Part shown: positions 27,601-42,600 of the stretch, one piece after another | Numbering within the stretch: position 1 is the stretch's first letter | How the letters are laid out: each line of letters begins with the position of its first letter | Source of the DNA: Serilophus lunatus | Lineage: Eukaryota > Chordata > Aves > Passeriformes > Eurylaimidae | Assembly: GCA_013399895.1 (NCBI GenBank) | Contig: VXBA01003830.1 | Span: 186,001-250,000 of the forward strand | Direction: 5' to 3' | Length of the DNA stretch: 64,000 nt | Position numbers and translations under genes: made by a program | The notes under the pieces: generated by a model | What the model was told of the DNA's origin: nothing | The model's database searches: none | The model's input: the letters and a program-made list of their open reading frames with translations, nothing else

Positions 27601-30600
27601 GGTACCTTCTGTGTTTTGATTTTACTTTTTTTGTGAATTTCTTAGCTTGTCAATGTTCTGCTGTTAAGAAGGCTTCAAGAAAAATCTTATTTCCCTAAAA
27701 TGACACTAGTTTTTTGCATACTTGAAATCATGCCAAATTGTTGATCACGAAGTTGAGTCCAGTTTATTGGGTGACTTTATATACTTCCTGAGCAATGCTA
27801 GAACTGTCTTAATCTATTTATGTATTTCGCTTCCACTCTTTCTGCATCCTGCAAAAAAGTGTTCCCCCTGGAACATGAAACTCCAAAGATAAGTCTATTA
27901 CCTTTTGCCTTTCCCTTACATGTTTTTGTGTAAAAATAGAACTTAAAGAAATCTCTTGAATCACAAAGTTCAGCTTCCTGTGGTTGCAACCAACTGCATC
28001 AAATTTTTCTGCTTTTTAAACAAAATTAAAGCCGATATTTACAGCTTAGGTTCGATTCAAATTGTGCATTTCAAATGCAGCTGCAGTTATTCTTCATTTC
28101 AACTGAGAAGTATATCTCTTTAACAGGTATACCGGAAAGATCCATATATTAATGAAGAAGCATCCAGACAAAGCTATGTCTTAAAGCAGCCAGCAATTAA
28201 TCACCCTGTACAGAGACAGGAAAGAGACCCGAATCTGATCTATGAATCCCAGGCTCAGTATGCAGAAAAACAACCGAGTAGGGACTATGAACAGTCAACA
28301 TACAGGTATGATTCTACAAACTATGTAGATCAATTTTCTCGTGGTTATGACCCTCGCCTACATTATGATGACCGTGTGCCTCCCTATGAGGAGCACTGGG
28401 CATATTATGAGGAAAAACAGCCCTATAACCAAACAAGAACAGTTTATGAAAACCAGCCTCCTCGGGATCTTGATTCCAGACAAAATATAGAAGAGAGCAC
28501 AGACCGCAGCTATTACCCAGCACAACCTCGATTTGAGGAACCCCCTCCGATGAGCTATGATGGCAGACCTCGCTATGAGCACGCACCCAAAAACTTCAGC
28601 TTGCCACAAGTGCGATACGAGGATCAACACACCGTCGGATATGACACGCATGGTAGATACAAGCAAGAAGCTCAGCCATACCAGTCAGCAATATCTCGGT
28701 CTCCTGAACCCAAGCAGTACTTTGATCCACATATAAGGGGCTATGAGCAAGGTCCTCCTCAAGCTTATAACGCTAAAGCTGGACAGTATGAGCCTTCTCA
28801 TAGCACTTCAGGTGTTTCTCTTCCTCCTCCCCCTTCATCACAAACCAAACCAGAAGTTTTGCCTTCTAACAGTAAACCACTGCCTACGCCACCATCTCTA
28901 GCAGAAGAAGAAGAAGATCCAGCCATGAAACCACAGTCTGTGCGAAGCAGAGTTAAGATATTTGAGAGGAGAAGATCCCCATCTTTGGAAAAAATGAAGG
29001 ACCCGAGTGATACATCAACTGTCAAGGTAAGTCATTTCAGTTTTTTAATTCCTGCATTTTGCTAATGAGACTCTATTGCAAGAAGCAAAATACTGTCTTG
29101 GAAACCAAACTTTACTGCTTGCAAAATAGCCTCTTAGCAACCTAACTGTGGAATGTTTTAAAAGCAGAAGCTGAGCGCTTTTGTGAAAACACTAATAGGG
29201 ATCTCACCATGCTGGAAACTCCTCCAGTTCATCTTTTACTAGTATTTTATTGTCTTGTCTTTTGAGGGAAGGAAAGGTAGTCTTAGTTTTCTTAATAATG
29301 AAGTGCTTTGTCTTTCTAAATGTTTGCATCTAAGACAATATGCTATTCTTTCCTTTACAGCCTCCAGAACTAGCACCTAAACCTGCACTCACAAGTGTGA
29401 GTGGTCCAAAATCAACTTCTCAAAGCCAGTATGAGCACGAGAAACCAACTTACAGGTAGATGCACAACTGATTAAATTTAGTTTTCAATGTGGGTTTAGA
29501 ATATTCTGAAACATTTTACTGATTCAATTTGGAAACTGCAGAGAGGAGTTGGAGTGTGTCAGTATGTTTTCTGTGTCAGTAGTAAAGCAGGGCATCAAGT
29601 CAGTTCTCATGGCTATAATTGCTGGGAAGGACGATGTTTTTTCAGTGTTTTTCAGGAAGAAAAGTATCTCAGTCTTTTATATGTTGGAGATAATTAGAAA
29701 GTAAAACAAAAGGGAAAAGATAAGGTTAAAGGGAAACAAGGATTTTCTTCCTTTATGTATGTTAGAGCTGTCTAATTTCCATGTAACATAGGTTAAAAAA
29801 GCAAGGTGTGCAATTACAAGAATTACACGTTTATTGCTTTATTACCCACTGAGTTATAAAATAGAACTGTAGTTCAGATACTTGTGCTTGTTCAAGTGGA
29901 CAAGGTAACTTGTTGTTATTCTTGGTTAGGGCCCCAGAACCACAGAGACCTCAAGTGAAGCCCCCTGAAGATATTGTGCGTTCCAATCACTACGACCCCG
30001 AGGAAGATGAGGAGTATTATCGGAAGCAGCTCTCGTACTTCGATCGCAGGAGTTTTGAAAACAAGCCATCTGCGCAGGTTCCTGCCAGCCACCATCCTGA
30101 GCCCACCAAACCAATACACTCACAGAACCAGCTGAATTTCAGCAATTATTCTAAGTAAGTTTGGGTTAGTTTGGGATTTTTTTTAATTTGAAAAAGGAGA
30201 GAGGCATATAGGATTAAAATATAACTGCCCATGTCAGTGGAATTTCAGGGATTTGTGGTATTGAATTGAAATTTTGTATTCATTATGTCAGTTTTTCTGT
30301 TTAGGTATAGCTTTAGTTGGAAAATGTGTAACCACACAACTTTTTTGGTAATTGAGTCATTTTTCTAGGTTTCAGGACCTTCATTGTGTTACTTTTTCTT
30401 ACCAGTTACTAACATGCAATCATAGAATCGTTTAGGTTGAAAAAGACCACTGAGATCGAGTCCAGCCGTTAACCCAGCACTTAAACCATGTCCACAAGTT
30501 ACCACATCAATGTGTCTTTTCACCTCCAGGAATGGCAACTCCATCACTTTCCTAGGCAGGCTGTGAAGAAATTTTCCCTAATACCCAACTAAACCTCTCC

Positions 30601-33600
30601 TGGAACAACTTGAGTCCACTTTCTTTCATCCTATGGCTTTTTACCTGAGAGAAGAGCCTGACCCTCACCTGGATACAACATCCTTTCAGGGAATTGTAAA
30701 GAGCAGTAAGGCCTCCCTAAGCCTCCTTTTCTCCAGGCTAAACACCCCCAGCTTCCTCACCTTCTCATCACACTTGTGCTCCAGACCCTTCACAGTTCTG
30801 TTGCCCTTTTTTGGACTTGCTCCAGCATTTCAATGTCCTTCTTGTCGTGAGGGGTCCAAGACTGAACACAGAGTTTGAGATGTGGCCTCAGCAGCGCCCA
30901 GTACAGGGGCATGGTCACTGCCCTTGTTCTGCTGCCACAGTATTGCTGATCCAGGCCAGGTGCCATTGCCCTGCTTGCTAACCTGGGTATACACTACTCA
31001 TGTTCAGCCACAGTCAAACAGACTCACAGGTCCTTTTGCAGCTTTCCAGCCACCCTGCCCTCAGCCTGAAGCTGCAGGGGGTTGTTGTGACCCAAGGACA
31101 AGCCCCAGCACTTGGCCTTGTTGAACCTCATACAATTGTCCTGGGCCCATGGTCTAGCCTGTCCAGATCCCTCTGCAGAGCCTTCCTGCCCTCCAGCAGA
31201 TCAATACACTTCAATTGGAGTCATCTGTGAACTTATTGAGAGGGTGCAGTCCATCCCCTCATCCAGATCATTGTTCTGTTAATAATCATAAACAGGGATT
31301 AACATAGTATTTCCGTAGCCTAATATGTAGTGCTTAAACCCTTTGCTTTGAAAGATATTTGATTTATTCCAGTTTTGCATGCATTTTTTCTGCAGACAGG
31401 ATTGTACACATTGGCCATGTTTTACTTTAGGAAACTGAGCCTTTAGGAAATATTGCTGAGGCCAGAATTTACTCTGTTTGATGGAAACATCTGTTTCCTG
31501 TATTGTTTTGCTTCCTTCATTTGGAACGTTTTGATACAGAAATTGTGTGAAAGCTCATGCACAGATTTAGCTCAGGTAAAGAGCTGGCTATTTTGCAGGG
31601 TATTTACACATACTTTGTGAATACCCTCCACAGTTACCTAAATTTCTTTTGATTCAAACTGTAACGAGGTGTTGTAGCTGTTATAGTGATAAGCTATCTT
31701 GATTTGCTGCATGCAGTCTGAAAATTGGGCTTTTTTGAATGCTTTTGTTTTATTCCTGCTTGAAACATGGACTATTCAGATGAAGCTGAAAATCTAGCAG
31801 CCTTAACTCTAAAGAGTTAATAATAACTAGCTTTCATATACTTGATACAATGTATTCCGGTGCCTGTCTTAAAGGATTTGACCTAAGACTCAAGAATCCT
31901 GTTCTGATTTGTTTAAATATTGTCCACGATCTTCCAGTGTCTGTCTTTATGAACTGAGAATATTGAAATATTTTTAGAAGTTTGATGGGCTTTAAAGATT
32001 TAACTTTTTTCTAATTAAGCCTACACTGGGTGACTATTTTTTATTTTGCCTTTTTTATATGCTAAGGAAGGAATGCATATAGTAATCTGTAAGATTCTCA
32101 GTCAAATATGTTCCTTATCCTTTCTTTTCCACTTCCCCAACTTTCTCATGGAATGGTGAGAGTATAGCTGCCCTGCTCTCTGAGTATCATAGTCACAGAC
32201 CTAAGAAGGCTGTCTTGACTGGCCTCATTAATTTTGACAATTCCACTCTCACATACAATGCTGCCTGTAGGTATCATGCTTTTTGGTCTGCAGGCATGGA
32301 CTATGTTGCCATTGTAAATGCAAGTCATGCTTTGGGGGAAATGCGAGCTTCCATCAAATAATTGTAACAATTGTGAAATTCTTCAGATGGAGAGTGTTGT
32401 AAGCTTTCATTGGGCATTTGTTATTCTGCAATATTGTCACACATGTGAAAAGCACAAGAGAGATACAGAACTACTGAATTTTTGCCACAGAGCAGCTAAT
32501 GGCTGGGAGAGATTGTTCCATACTTCCACCTTCCACTTCTGTCTGCTGTGACACTTCCATTCTTTGGCTGCTCAGTTCTGGTTTTGTTTTGACTGTGATT
32601 TACGGTATAACTTCAGGCTTTGTACATATAGGAAAGTGTCATCTTAATGCCAAAGAGAAGTGACACAATACTGTTTTTAAGGCTGGTAATTTCATATATT
32701 GGGGGGACATACATGTTGTGGTTTTGCTTTTTGAAAGAATGTAACCCTTGATAGGAAGGGACAGACACGGGAAAGAAAATTTACCCAGAGTAGTCCAGTG
32801 CAAATAGACAAATACTAAAATATTAATGAGAGTGGAAAGAGAGAAACAAGAGCACTGCTCAGTAGGACAGAACTGCCTCTAGTATACTGCAGTGTCCTTG
32901 TGTGGAAACGCAAACCAACTGCTGTCTTGAGAAAGCATTCATATTTAGGACTCTCCTTTCAGCAGCTTCCACATTGTACCCTGCAACTTGCTCATTATTC
33001 ATCTTTTTTCCCCCTGAATTTCTATGGTAATTGCTAGTCTGTGAATAAACTCTTCTAAAAATAAACAGGACTAAATTTGGATTATACAGGAACTGTTGAT
33101 TATGCAATCTCTTGCTCCTGAATAGTCTGTATAATGTATTCTGGGTACAGAGGACAAATTTTACTTATTCATGAGCAATAACTACAACTTTTTTAGTCTT
33201 AAATATTAATGTGAGATGTTAAATTATGTAAAGTTCTTTGCCACTGAGTAAGAATGGTGACAGTATGTATTTTTCCCATTATGAATTCTTTTACTCTTTT
33301 AATTTGTTGGGAGTTTATTTGAATAATTTAGGAAACTTATGCTGTTGCTAAAGCTGCTTTTTAGGGGTAATGCCATATATCTGCATGTTACAGTTGTCAG
33401 GAACTGTAGAATAAGGGACAGTTTCTTCTGATGTGAGAAATAGTAGAACTTGTGATTGGACATGTGTCAGTGGATCTAGTTGAGGCAATTTGAGTAGTGG
33501 ATTCGTACCTGCTTGGTTCAGTTAGTTACCTGCTGTAGCTTGACATGCTGCATCAAGATGTGACTTACCAAACTTGTGGGTTGAGTACTCAAGTGGGAGT

Positions 33601-36600
33601 AGCTACAGCCTCAGCTGAGGAGGCAGAAAGGAACAGCATCCAGACTCTTGACTTGACTGCAGTGTCTGTTGGAGTTGGAGCTTGTTGAACATGAGTTGTT
33701 ATTGTGTTGTATGCGGTTGTTATTGTACCTACAGCCTTATAACCTGTTGCCCACTGGTTCATTCTAGTGGCTCATTTCTCCTTCCTTTCAAATTAAAGGA
33801 GCAGTTTGTAACAAAGCTGAAGTGAAACAGCTTAGAAAACAGCCTGTCAGTTATTAGGGGAATTTCATTTATGCACTCTGAACTTGTGAGCATTGTGTTG
33901 TGGGTCCTTTTGGCTGTGCACAGGTTTGTCCTGGTCGTGGCTGTGTTGTCACACCTCTCTCCCCTTCTCCCTTCATCAAAATGTATTACTCTTCCACTTG
34001 TTTTTATTCCATGGAAAGCTGGCAAGCAGTTCTGGTGAAGTGTGGACTGTTTTGGGTTTTTTCCTGTGAGCTTTTGCAGAGCTGCCCTGCCCTGGTTCCT
34101 ATTTCCCTCTGGGAAGCAGTGATTTCAGGTGGGCAGTACTCTGAGAAAGCAGCTACTACCCGCCTGGAGTAAAGGAAACAGTGAGTGAGCATGCAGCAAT
34201 AACTTGTGTTGTTGGATAAGTGGCTTTAGATAAAGTCAGTGGGAATGGTAGCTTTACAGCTAGATCTAAAATGATCATTTTTGCAATGCTGATTGTAGAA
34301 ATATATTCATCTGAAGCTGTTTAGCTCACTGATAATCACATTCATGTGGTGATCAAGTAGACTTTCAAAAGTTGATCAGCACTTTTCTTAGTTTTATAAC
34401 ATACTCCTCTGAAGCAGTAAGGTGGTTGGTGTCTGAAATTGTTGCCTGTTATATATTTATGAGCATACAGAAGTCAAAGGAATGAGGGAAAATTGTCATC
34501 GTGTAAAATGTATTTTCATGCAATATGTTATCAAGGTAAGTGATAAAAATCAAGGAAAGGCATCAGTATGCTTAGTTTTCTGTCTCTCCTAGTATTCACA
34601 AACAGTTGTAAGATGTCCTTTTAGGTGATGCTGAACACAAGCAGAAGCATTTTATGGTGTAGGCTCTGCTGTTGGGAGAGCTGATAGTGCCATGAATGTA
34701 CCCTCAATACATGATCTGCAATACAATACCATCATCATTCTGTTAATGTTATGACTGAAGTAGCTGTTGGAAATTGGACTATAAGAGATTGAAAGAAATG
34801 AATAGAATATAAATCCCATTTTCTAACAATTCGTTGGATAACTTGGTTTATACAGGTTGTAACAAAAGGTTTAGTGTAGTCTTATTTTTCATTTAAATAT
34901 CTGCCAATACAAGATCTTGACTACCTCCTAATTCACTGACCAAATCTCATATTAAATGTAGCATGTGGTCATTGTACTTATGCATACAATGGTAAAGGTC
35001 GGATCAGAAACATCTCTGTGAATACTGTCTTTGTTTCAACAACCTTGTCATATGACAGCTGCTAGGACTAACATAGAGTGTGAAGAAATAATATGCTCAA
35101 GATAGAATGACTGTTTTCTTTCATTCTTCTATTGCTGTTTGCTTTGCCATCACCTAGATTTCTTGGCTCTTACACTAGCTATGACTACTTGAAAAGGAAC
35201 ATCAAGTGGTAAGAATGTTGTTGATGTGAGGATGTTTTCAGGTGTCCTCTCACTGTTACATTTCATCACAGGCATTATGTGCAATTAGAATTTTCAACAT
35301 CAAATTCTGAAAGAAAGTGCAATAATTATATTGCAGTCCAAAATTTACAGGTATTTGTGAAGTCAATAGTTTTCTGAAATAAACTTTTGGATAAATATTC
35401 TAGCATAAGAAAACTGTTTTGAAAATAAGATTTTAAACTAAATTATCTACACTATGCACATAAAGCTAGTGAAGCTTAAGCTGATTACATTTCTAATTAA
35501 GATGGCATTGTTCAAATACTAGGTGTATTTAGAAAAGTTGTACTAGAATCCATTGTCCTTTTGGCTAATTGCACTTTTCAAAAACTACCTACTCACCCCA
35601 AAAATAAGGGGATTTATATTTTTATATTGAAGATCTATTAAATTAGAGAACACTTTTTCATTTAAATTACTCCAAATGAAGCTGAACAATTAAAGTCTTA
35701 TAGGTAATTATGCAAATACACCTGAAATGTCATCTGCCTTTTGTTTGCCTTGGTTTGTGTTACTAATCTTCTAAAGGTCAGTGTTGTCTTACTCTCTTGT
35801 GCTTATCAGTAAATGTTTTTATACTTGAGACAGGGTATTCCAGAAAATAATGTTCTAATGTTTATAGGAAGAGATGGAAATCAAATTAGAAGAAAAAAAA
35901 TTGCCATGACTACGGGAGCTAAGAAAAATAAACACTTGATTGTTTGATTTCTTCAATTTTATTTCAACAGGGGGAAACCAACTGATACTGACCCCATGGA
36001 TAGGCCTGTTGGTGAAAAACGCTATGAGCCAATCCCTCAAGTTACAACTCCTCCTCCTGCTCCTTCAGTCCAGTATACACAGCCACAGTCAATTAATAGT
36101 CCTGTCCTGTCTCTCCCAGCACATCACAAACCGGCACTTTCTGAAGGTGAGCAGCTGGAAAGCTGACATGTCTTGGTGGTAACAGCTATCACTTGTCAGG
36201 TGCTTGTGGGGTTGCCTCAGCCTGTCTACACTGGTAACTGTGTTGTTCTCTAACTGAAACTTGGAATAATTATCGTTGAAAATAGTTTTTTACTGTAGTG
36301 AGATTGAACTTTATGCAATTAATTTTTGTGATTCTGTCTGAAACTGTAGCTTCCAGGTGTTAGCAGTATTTGTAACTCAGTTGTCTTAGCAAAGATGAAG
36401 TAAAACTTCCAGTACTTCAAAACTATCTTTCCGTGCTTTGGACCAGAATTCTTTAGACATGAGTAATAGTTGTAGGCTTCTAAAGACTGAAGAAAAAGTT
36501 GTTTTCGCTTTCATTTTGAGAGGATTGCCTGGCTCAACTGACTTTTGCAATTTGTGCAAGTGCACAATGGTATTTCATTACTGGTTTCCTGGGTTTTTTT

Positions 36601-39600
36601 TGGTCACTACATAAACTAGTCTTAACTTTTTTATTGACAAGTCATACCATTGTCTCCACTGTATCTGTTTAATGAAATATAATTAACTTGTCTCAATGTA
36701 CGTAATACAATAGAATAGCAATGATCTAAGAGAGCTAAGAGGAACCTGTATATACTTTATATAGTAGATTAAGAATTGACTAAAATATATTATCATGCCA
36801 CAATGTAGGTAACTAGAAATTTACTGACAAGTTCTGGTATTTTCATTTACATTGCAGTTAACTCTGTGTCTGACCCTCCTCCACCTCAGAATAAGTCAGC
36901 AATTTTCAGATCCTCTAGAGAGGACACTGTGCAGTCCACTTTTTATCCTCAGAAAAGCTTCCCTGACAAAGGCCCTGTTAATGGAACTGAACAGATTCAG
37001 AAGACAGTCACTCCTTCTTACAACCGTTTCACAACTAAACCTTACACTAGTGCTGCGAGGCCCTTCGAGCGCAAGTTTGAAAGTCCAAAATTCAACCATA
37101 ATCTCTTGCCAAATGAAGCTCAGCATAAACCAGAGTTGCCATCAAAATCTTCAAATTCTCCTCAACCAATTTTGAAAGCACACAGCTCTTCGCAGCCTCC
37201 TGAGTTTGAGAGTGGAATGGATACCTATGCTGTACAGGTCGACAAGCCTAAATATCAACCAAATAATGTTAATGCTGTGCCTAAAGCCATTCCTGTAAGG
37301 TAAGCTGCTGCTCTTTTTCTTTCCCTAAACAGCTATAGGAGATCATCTGTGAAAAATACAACTCTTTTAATGTGCTTCCAATTTCTGTTATGGTTAAAAG
37401 ATTGATTCTAAAATTCTGGCAAAAGGCAGAAAGAGCATTTGAATACATCTAGTATGTCCCTGTACCATCTTGCATTCCCTTACTAGAAAGTGGCACAGCC
37501 TTTATTTCCCATTTCTCTCACCGTAATTATAAATCTTCCGGTAGTCAATAGTCATTTGTTCTCTCACTTTATCTCTAGAAGATGGAATTAATTTCTAGGG
37601 ATAGCTGTTTCACCAAATTGTATTTGTTCTTTGTGATTAGGGGTAGATCTCATGATACACATGCATAAGGGATACTTCAAAAATACTTGTAAAAAAGAGA
37701 AATCTGCTTTAGCAGTTTCATATTAGTGCTCTTAGCTGTTGGTTTGTCTTACAGTAGCTCAAAGCAGCTTGTGCTTGCCTAATATGCTTTAACTGTAAGA
37801 ATTGTGTCAAGAGCAACAGAGAGTATTACAGTCTTAAATGATCTGCTGACTTTTTAATTTTTTTAATATTTGCAGAACAGTATTTTATTTGATTTCAAGA
37901 TAATACATGAACCAGACTTTAAATTTTGCTGTTTGTCCTATTTGTCTTGTGTTGTATAGTTCTGTATAATGCTAGAAATTGTGAAATTACTGGTTCTTTG
38001 AGTGAATTTCATTAGAAACTGTTCTGAAATCTACTCAAACTTGCCATTCATGTTAGAAGTTTCTCTTCAGTTAATTGCTTGGCAATCTGGAACAAATTGT
38101 GTAATTTTACAAGCTTTGCTTTCAATGTAGATATGAACAGAAGGGTTTAGTGTGACTAGAATAGGAGTTACTACTTTTGGTATTAAAGTCAGAATGGTGT
38201 TTCGGGACAAAAAAATAAACTTTTGGGTGTTAACGACGTTTATTTTTACAAAGCTGAAGTGTGTAGCTAGGGTGTGCTCTTTCTGTATAATCCCAGGAGC
38301 AGGTATTAGAAAACACAAGGTTCAGGTAGTCTGAACTCTTGCCTTAACTATTTTCTGAATGTTTTCGGAGTTTGTTGGCTTTAGGGGGGAAAGGGAGGGT
38401 TGGGATTGGTTTTTTGGTTGGTTCGTTTTTTTGGTGACAATGTTTTCTTATGGCAGAACTTGAACTGTTTTCATCATAGTTTTCCTGCGCAATCAAGTGT
38501 AGGACATTTTCCTAAAATTAGTGCTGGCCTTACCCTAAGCTGGGCTCTACTAAAGGGTTGGAGGGAAATATGGCCCTGACTTTAAGGAAGGAAATCTTGA
38601 TAACACTGCCAGGCTTTCTGTCTCTTCAGCCCTTCAGCACTTGAGGATGAGGAGGAAGAAGATGGACACACTGTTGTAGCCACAGCAAGAGGTGTATTTA
38701 ACAGCAATGGTGGTGTTTTGAGCTCCATAGAGACTGGAGTTAGTATTATTATACCACAAGGAGCCATTCCAGAGGGAATAGAGCAAGAAATATATTTCAA
38801 AGTTTGCAGAGACAACAGTATACTTCCACCTTTGGATAAAGAGAAAGGTAACAGCTGGAACTGTATGCTGCTCTGTTATTTAATACAGAATATAAAATAA
38901 CTTCAGTATGCTTGTGTGTAATGTAGATTTCTGCATGAAGACACAAAGTACACATCTTAGCAGTCATGCAAGGAAAGCAATATTCTGCTCAATACTGAAA
39001 TTTGCAAGCAAGTTGGAGGCCCTGAATTATAATTTGAAAATACTTAATTTGTAGGCTTAAGTACTATTTTGAAACTTTTCTAGTGTACCAAAAATCTTTG
39101 AAGATGTAGATTTCCATGGATTTATTCTAGACATTCTTAATGGAACAAAGATAAGACCAAAAGAATTTTAAACTAATTTGAGTTAAATATTTGGACTAGA
39201 TTTCAACACTTTTAAGTACTCAGCTTTTTATTTCAAAAATCTCTCTAAAGAAAACAGCTTCACAATTTAAAAACATATTTTATATAAATAATATGTACTC
39301 CTGACTCTGATTAATAAGGGTTGAACAGTGTGTCAGCTGAGCTCTTTTTTCGTAGTATATCTTTCATACCACTTGTCCAGTGTATATGCATTTTCGGACC
39401 TGTCTAAATTTCCTCATGTTCCTCAACTGAGTAACATTCCATTAACACTGGAGTTTTTAGCTGAAAATAGACCTCTGTGTTTGTAGTCTTCATCTTTTGA
39501 CTGTTGGGTCGTAGGCTCTCAGGCAGCTGGAGCCTTAATTTAGCCCAGAGTGCCATAAATCTATACGAGCAAAACATGGCAGCTAGAGCACAGAAAACTG

Positions 39601-42600
39601 TGGATAAGGCTGGTTACACATTTGGAGGTTTGCTTCTTTTGATGCACCTCCTTAGAAATTTGTGGCAAAAAAAGTTCGCAGCATGTTTTAACTGTCACAG
39701 TTTATCTTTTTTCATTTTGAGATTGTGTTGTTCATCTAAAGTCACTTGAGTGTGACAAACAATCTTGCAAAGCGCTTTTCTTCACTGACAGGTCAAAATG
39801 TTCATATTTTTCTCTGAGTAGCTCTGCAGTGCAATTATGTAATACTCTGAACCTATTTCAAGAAAAATGACTAACAGATTTTCCTATCTCTTAACTACAG
39901 GTGAAACACTTCTTAGTCCTTTGGTAATGTGTGGGCCTCATGGACTAAAATTCCTGAAGCCAGTGGAGCTGCGCCTGCCACATTGTGCGTCTATGACCCC
40001 TGATGGTTGGTCTTTTGCTCTAAAATCCTCCGACTCCTCGTCGGGTATGCTGTCCTCCCTCTGTCCTTTTGGGGCTTTTGGGTGCTATCGTATAATTTAA
40101 GTTATTTTGGCTCAAGGTGATGCTGTGTAATATAAAAACTCAATCATTGTATTTGTGTCAAACTCTCCCATTTCACTTTCATTACAAATGTCTTTCTTAC
40201 ATTTATTCATGGTGCAAATTCATAGCTAAAACCATGATAGCAGAAAAAGAGTAATATCTCTAGTCTATTAAATATTATCGTATTTTTCTATTCTGTCTTC
40301 TTTCTTGAGGACTGCTACAGCTGAATACACTTGAAATGATAGTCGCACTAAAATCGAGAGGAAATGAATATGTACCTCTGATTGGCCTTTGTAACATAAC
40401 TGGTGTTTGTCTGTTGCTTAATTAACCATATAGGACTCTGGCAAATCTTAACAATCTGCATGCTCATAAATCATGATTTAACGCTTGTTAACTGTTTCCA
40501 TGTGTGCAAGTTGATGCTAACAATTGGGTCATTTAAGAAAACTATAGTGTTCAGTAAAATCATTTACAATTTATTCTAATGTAGCTGGGTTTTTCCACAA
40601 GACTTTTCTTGCTTGCTCCTACCTATTTCTCCTCTACTGCCTTTTATCCAGAAGTCTCTGGTTGATAGTAAAAGTTGCAACTAGGTTGCAATTTTATTTA
40701 CCTGTTTATTTTTACCTCACTGTGGCTTTCTGGGATGAGGAGAGAATGTATTGGCTGAAATTGTCAGTGAGGAGCCTAACTGAGAATTCTGGGCAAGTTT
40801 CAAGCAATTTCATGAAAAGGCTGTGAGGTTACAGAGACTTAAAATGGGATGTTTGCACATTTAGGGGAAAAAAGTCTTAAGGTTTTATTCAGCTACTTTC
40901 AAAATTTATGGTGGAAGGTTCAAGCCATTAATGTGCACATGTGATCTGAATGAACAATGTACTTCTGTATACAGCATTTAAGCCACCATGTATGCATATC
41001 TTCTGTCACTAATGTATCTATCACTGTCAACACCAAAGCACTGATGCTTTGAAAGATTAAAGCATCAATCCCCTTCATGGGGATTCAATAATCTAGAGGT
41101 ACTTAATGGCAATAATTTTTAGTTGTTTTTTTATAAGCTACTATATGCATGTCTTGCATGCATCTATTTAATAATATGTGTATACATGGCAGTGCTAAAA
41201 CACAGGCTCACAAGTGGTAGAGTCCCAAAAGATATGACAACTATGTACAAAAACAACACAGCACTTCCTTTGTAACTAATAGCACCTGTTCATGAACTTA
41301 CTTGAAGTGAAGGGAGAGGACTGAAGTGATCTAACCAATAACTGAAGTTACTGAGACATTTTTCTCCCTGTCCGAAGTGGGATGTATGTGTGTGTGCATG
41401 TGTGGGTGAAAGAGCGTGTATATTTAAACCCTAACACTTTCTGTACTGTAAATATAACACCACATTCTGTTAATCTGAAATGGGATGTATATCATAACAT
41501 TGCTCTTTTGAGACAAACTTTAAACTTAGGCAATTCTGTCTTATGATATGTAAGTAGACCATACTGTGTCTTAAATAAATAATTGTTTTCTCTCTTTCTA
41601 AATTAGTTGGTTATGGGACTCTGATTCTTGAGGTGGCTTTGTTCTAACAGTTTATACAATTCTGGGTTATTTCTCTCTTCAGTCGTCTGCTCTACCTCAT
41701 TTTTCTCAATGTATCCATGTTCTGTCCTAAAAGTGACATTCATTTGCACTTACTAACATCCTTTCTGCCACATTTAAGCCTCATACATTGGTATTTTACT
41801 GTTTAATACCTTCAAAAAAGCTCAAATGATTCTGGTATTAAGGCTGACCAAGGAAAAGAGTTACCTTGTATGGCCAAACCTTTTAGAACATAAAACATAC
41901 AGAGGGATCTCTCTTTTATTTTCCTTTTCAAAACAAAGTTATATGTAAATATGGGGGAAACACCCTCAACAGGTAGAGGTTACACTGGCTACAGTCTAAA
42001 CCTTACTATGTATTTAGGAGGAAAGGGTTGGGAAAAAGTCTGCCTGTTTCATGGGCAAGGCTAGGACCTGACTGTCCTACAGTCCTGTTCTACCTTTCTA
42101 ATATATTGGGTCATATGAGTTTTGAATGCAATTCCCTGAATCTGTAAAAGGAGAAATTCTCCAGCATTATTGAGGGTTTTGACTGAAATAAGTAGTCTCA
42201 GCTGGTTGCAGTAAATTTGTTTACATTCTCTGACTATATACCAGCCCTGTTCTTTGTCCCTACATCAGATGTTGGCATCACTCAGTGCATTGTGTACTTC
42301 ATTTTGTTTTCGTGATTTCTTCAAGAAAATTACATGAAATTTGTATCATTCTCACCTAATCCAGAGGTCTCAGGTGTTTGCAGTCTGTGTGACTGGGTTC
42401 TGTATCTTGATGCACCTTTCTTAAGGCAGATCTGTTTTGGCCAAGCTATTTAATGTCATGTATCTGAAAGGCTTAAGAGAACTTCAGTGCATTTTTCACT
42501 TTCTGCCACAGTGGGATGATGACACTTTTTCCATAGTTGGCAGCACTTTGTAGATGGGTAAATGAGGAATACTGTCTCCAATACAAGGAGACAATTAGCT

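Larger units (their letters stand above)
30155..35970 (+). other. TJP1: TJP1 intron 23 (5.8 kb)
   Basis: The longest intron in the window. It contains an antisense CR1 copy near its start and a strong cassette exon candidate at 35158-35208. The rest is AT-rich unique sequence, especially 34800-35700. No other exon with matching phase was found. Confidence 0.8.

Noticed and set aside
28049..28059. B-box-like GGTTCGATTCA, suggesting a tRNA or tRNA-SINE
   Set aside because: No A box at the right distance and no cloverleaf pairing around it.
28358..28666. Minus-strand open frame of 102 codons
   Set aside because: Shadow of TJP1 exon 21, whose + strand frame is clearly the conserved one.
30633..31230. 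Several open frames on the + strand
   Set aside because: They lie inside an antisense CR1 copy and read the wrong strand of the element.
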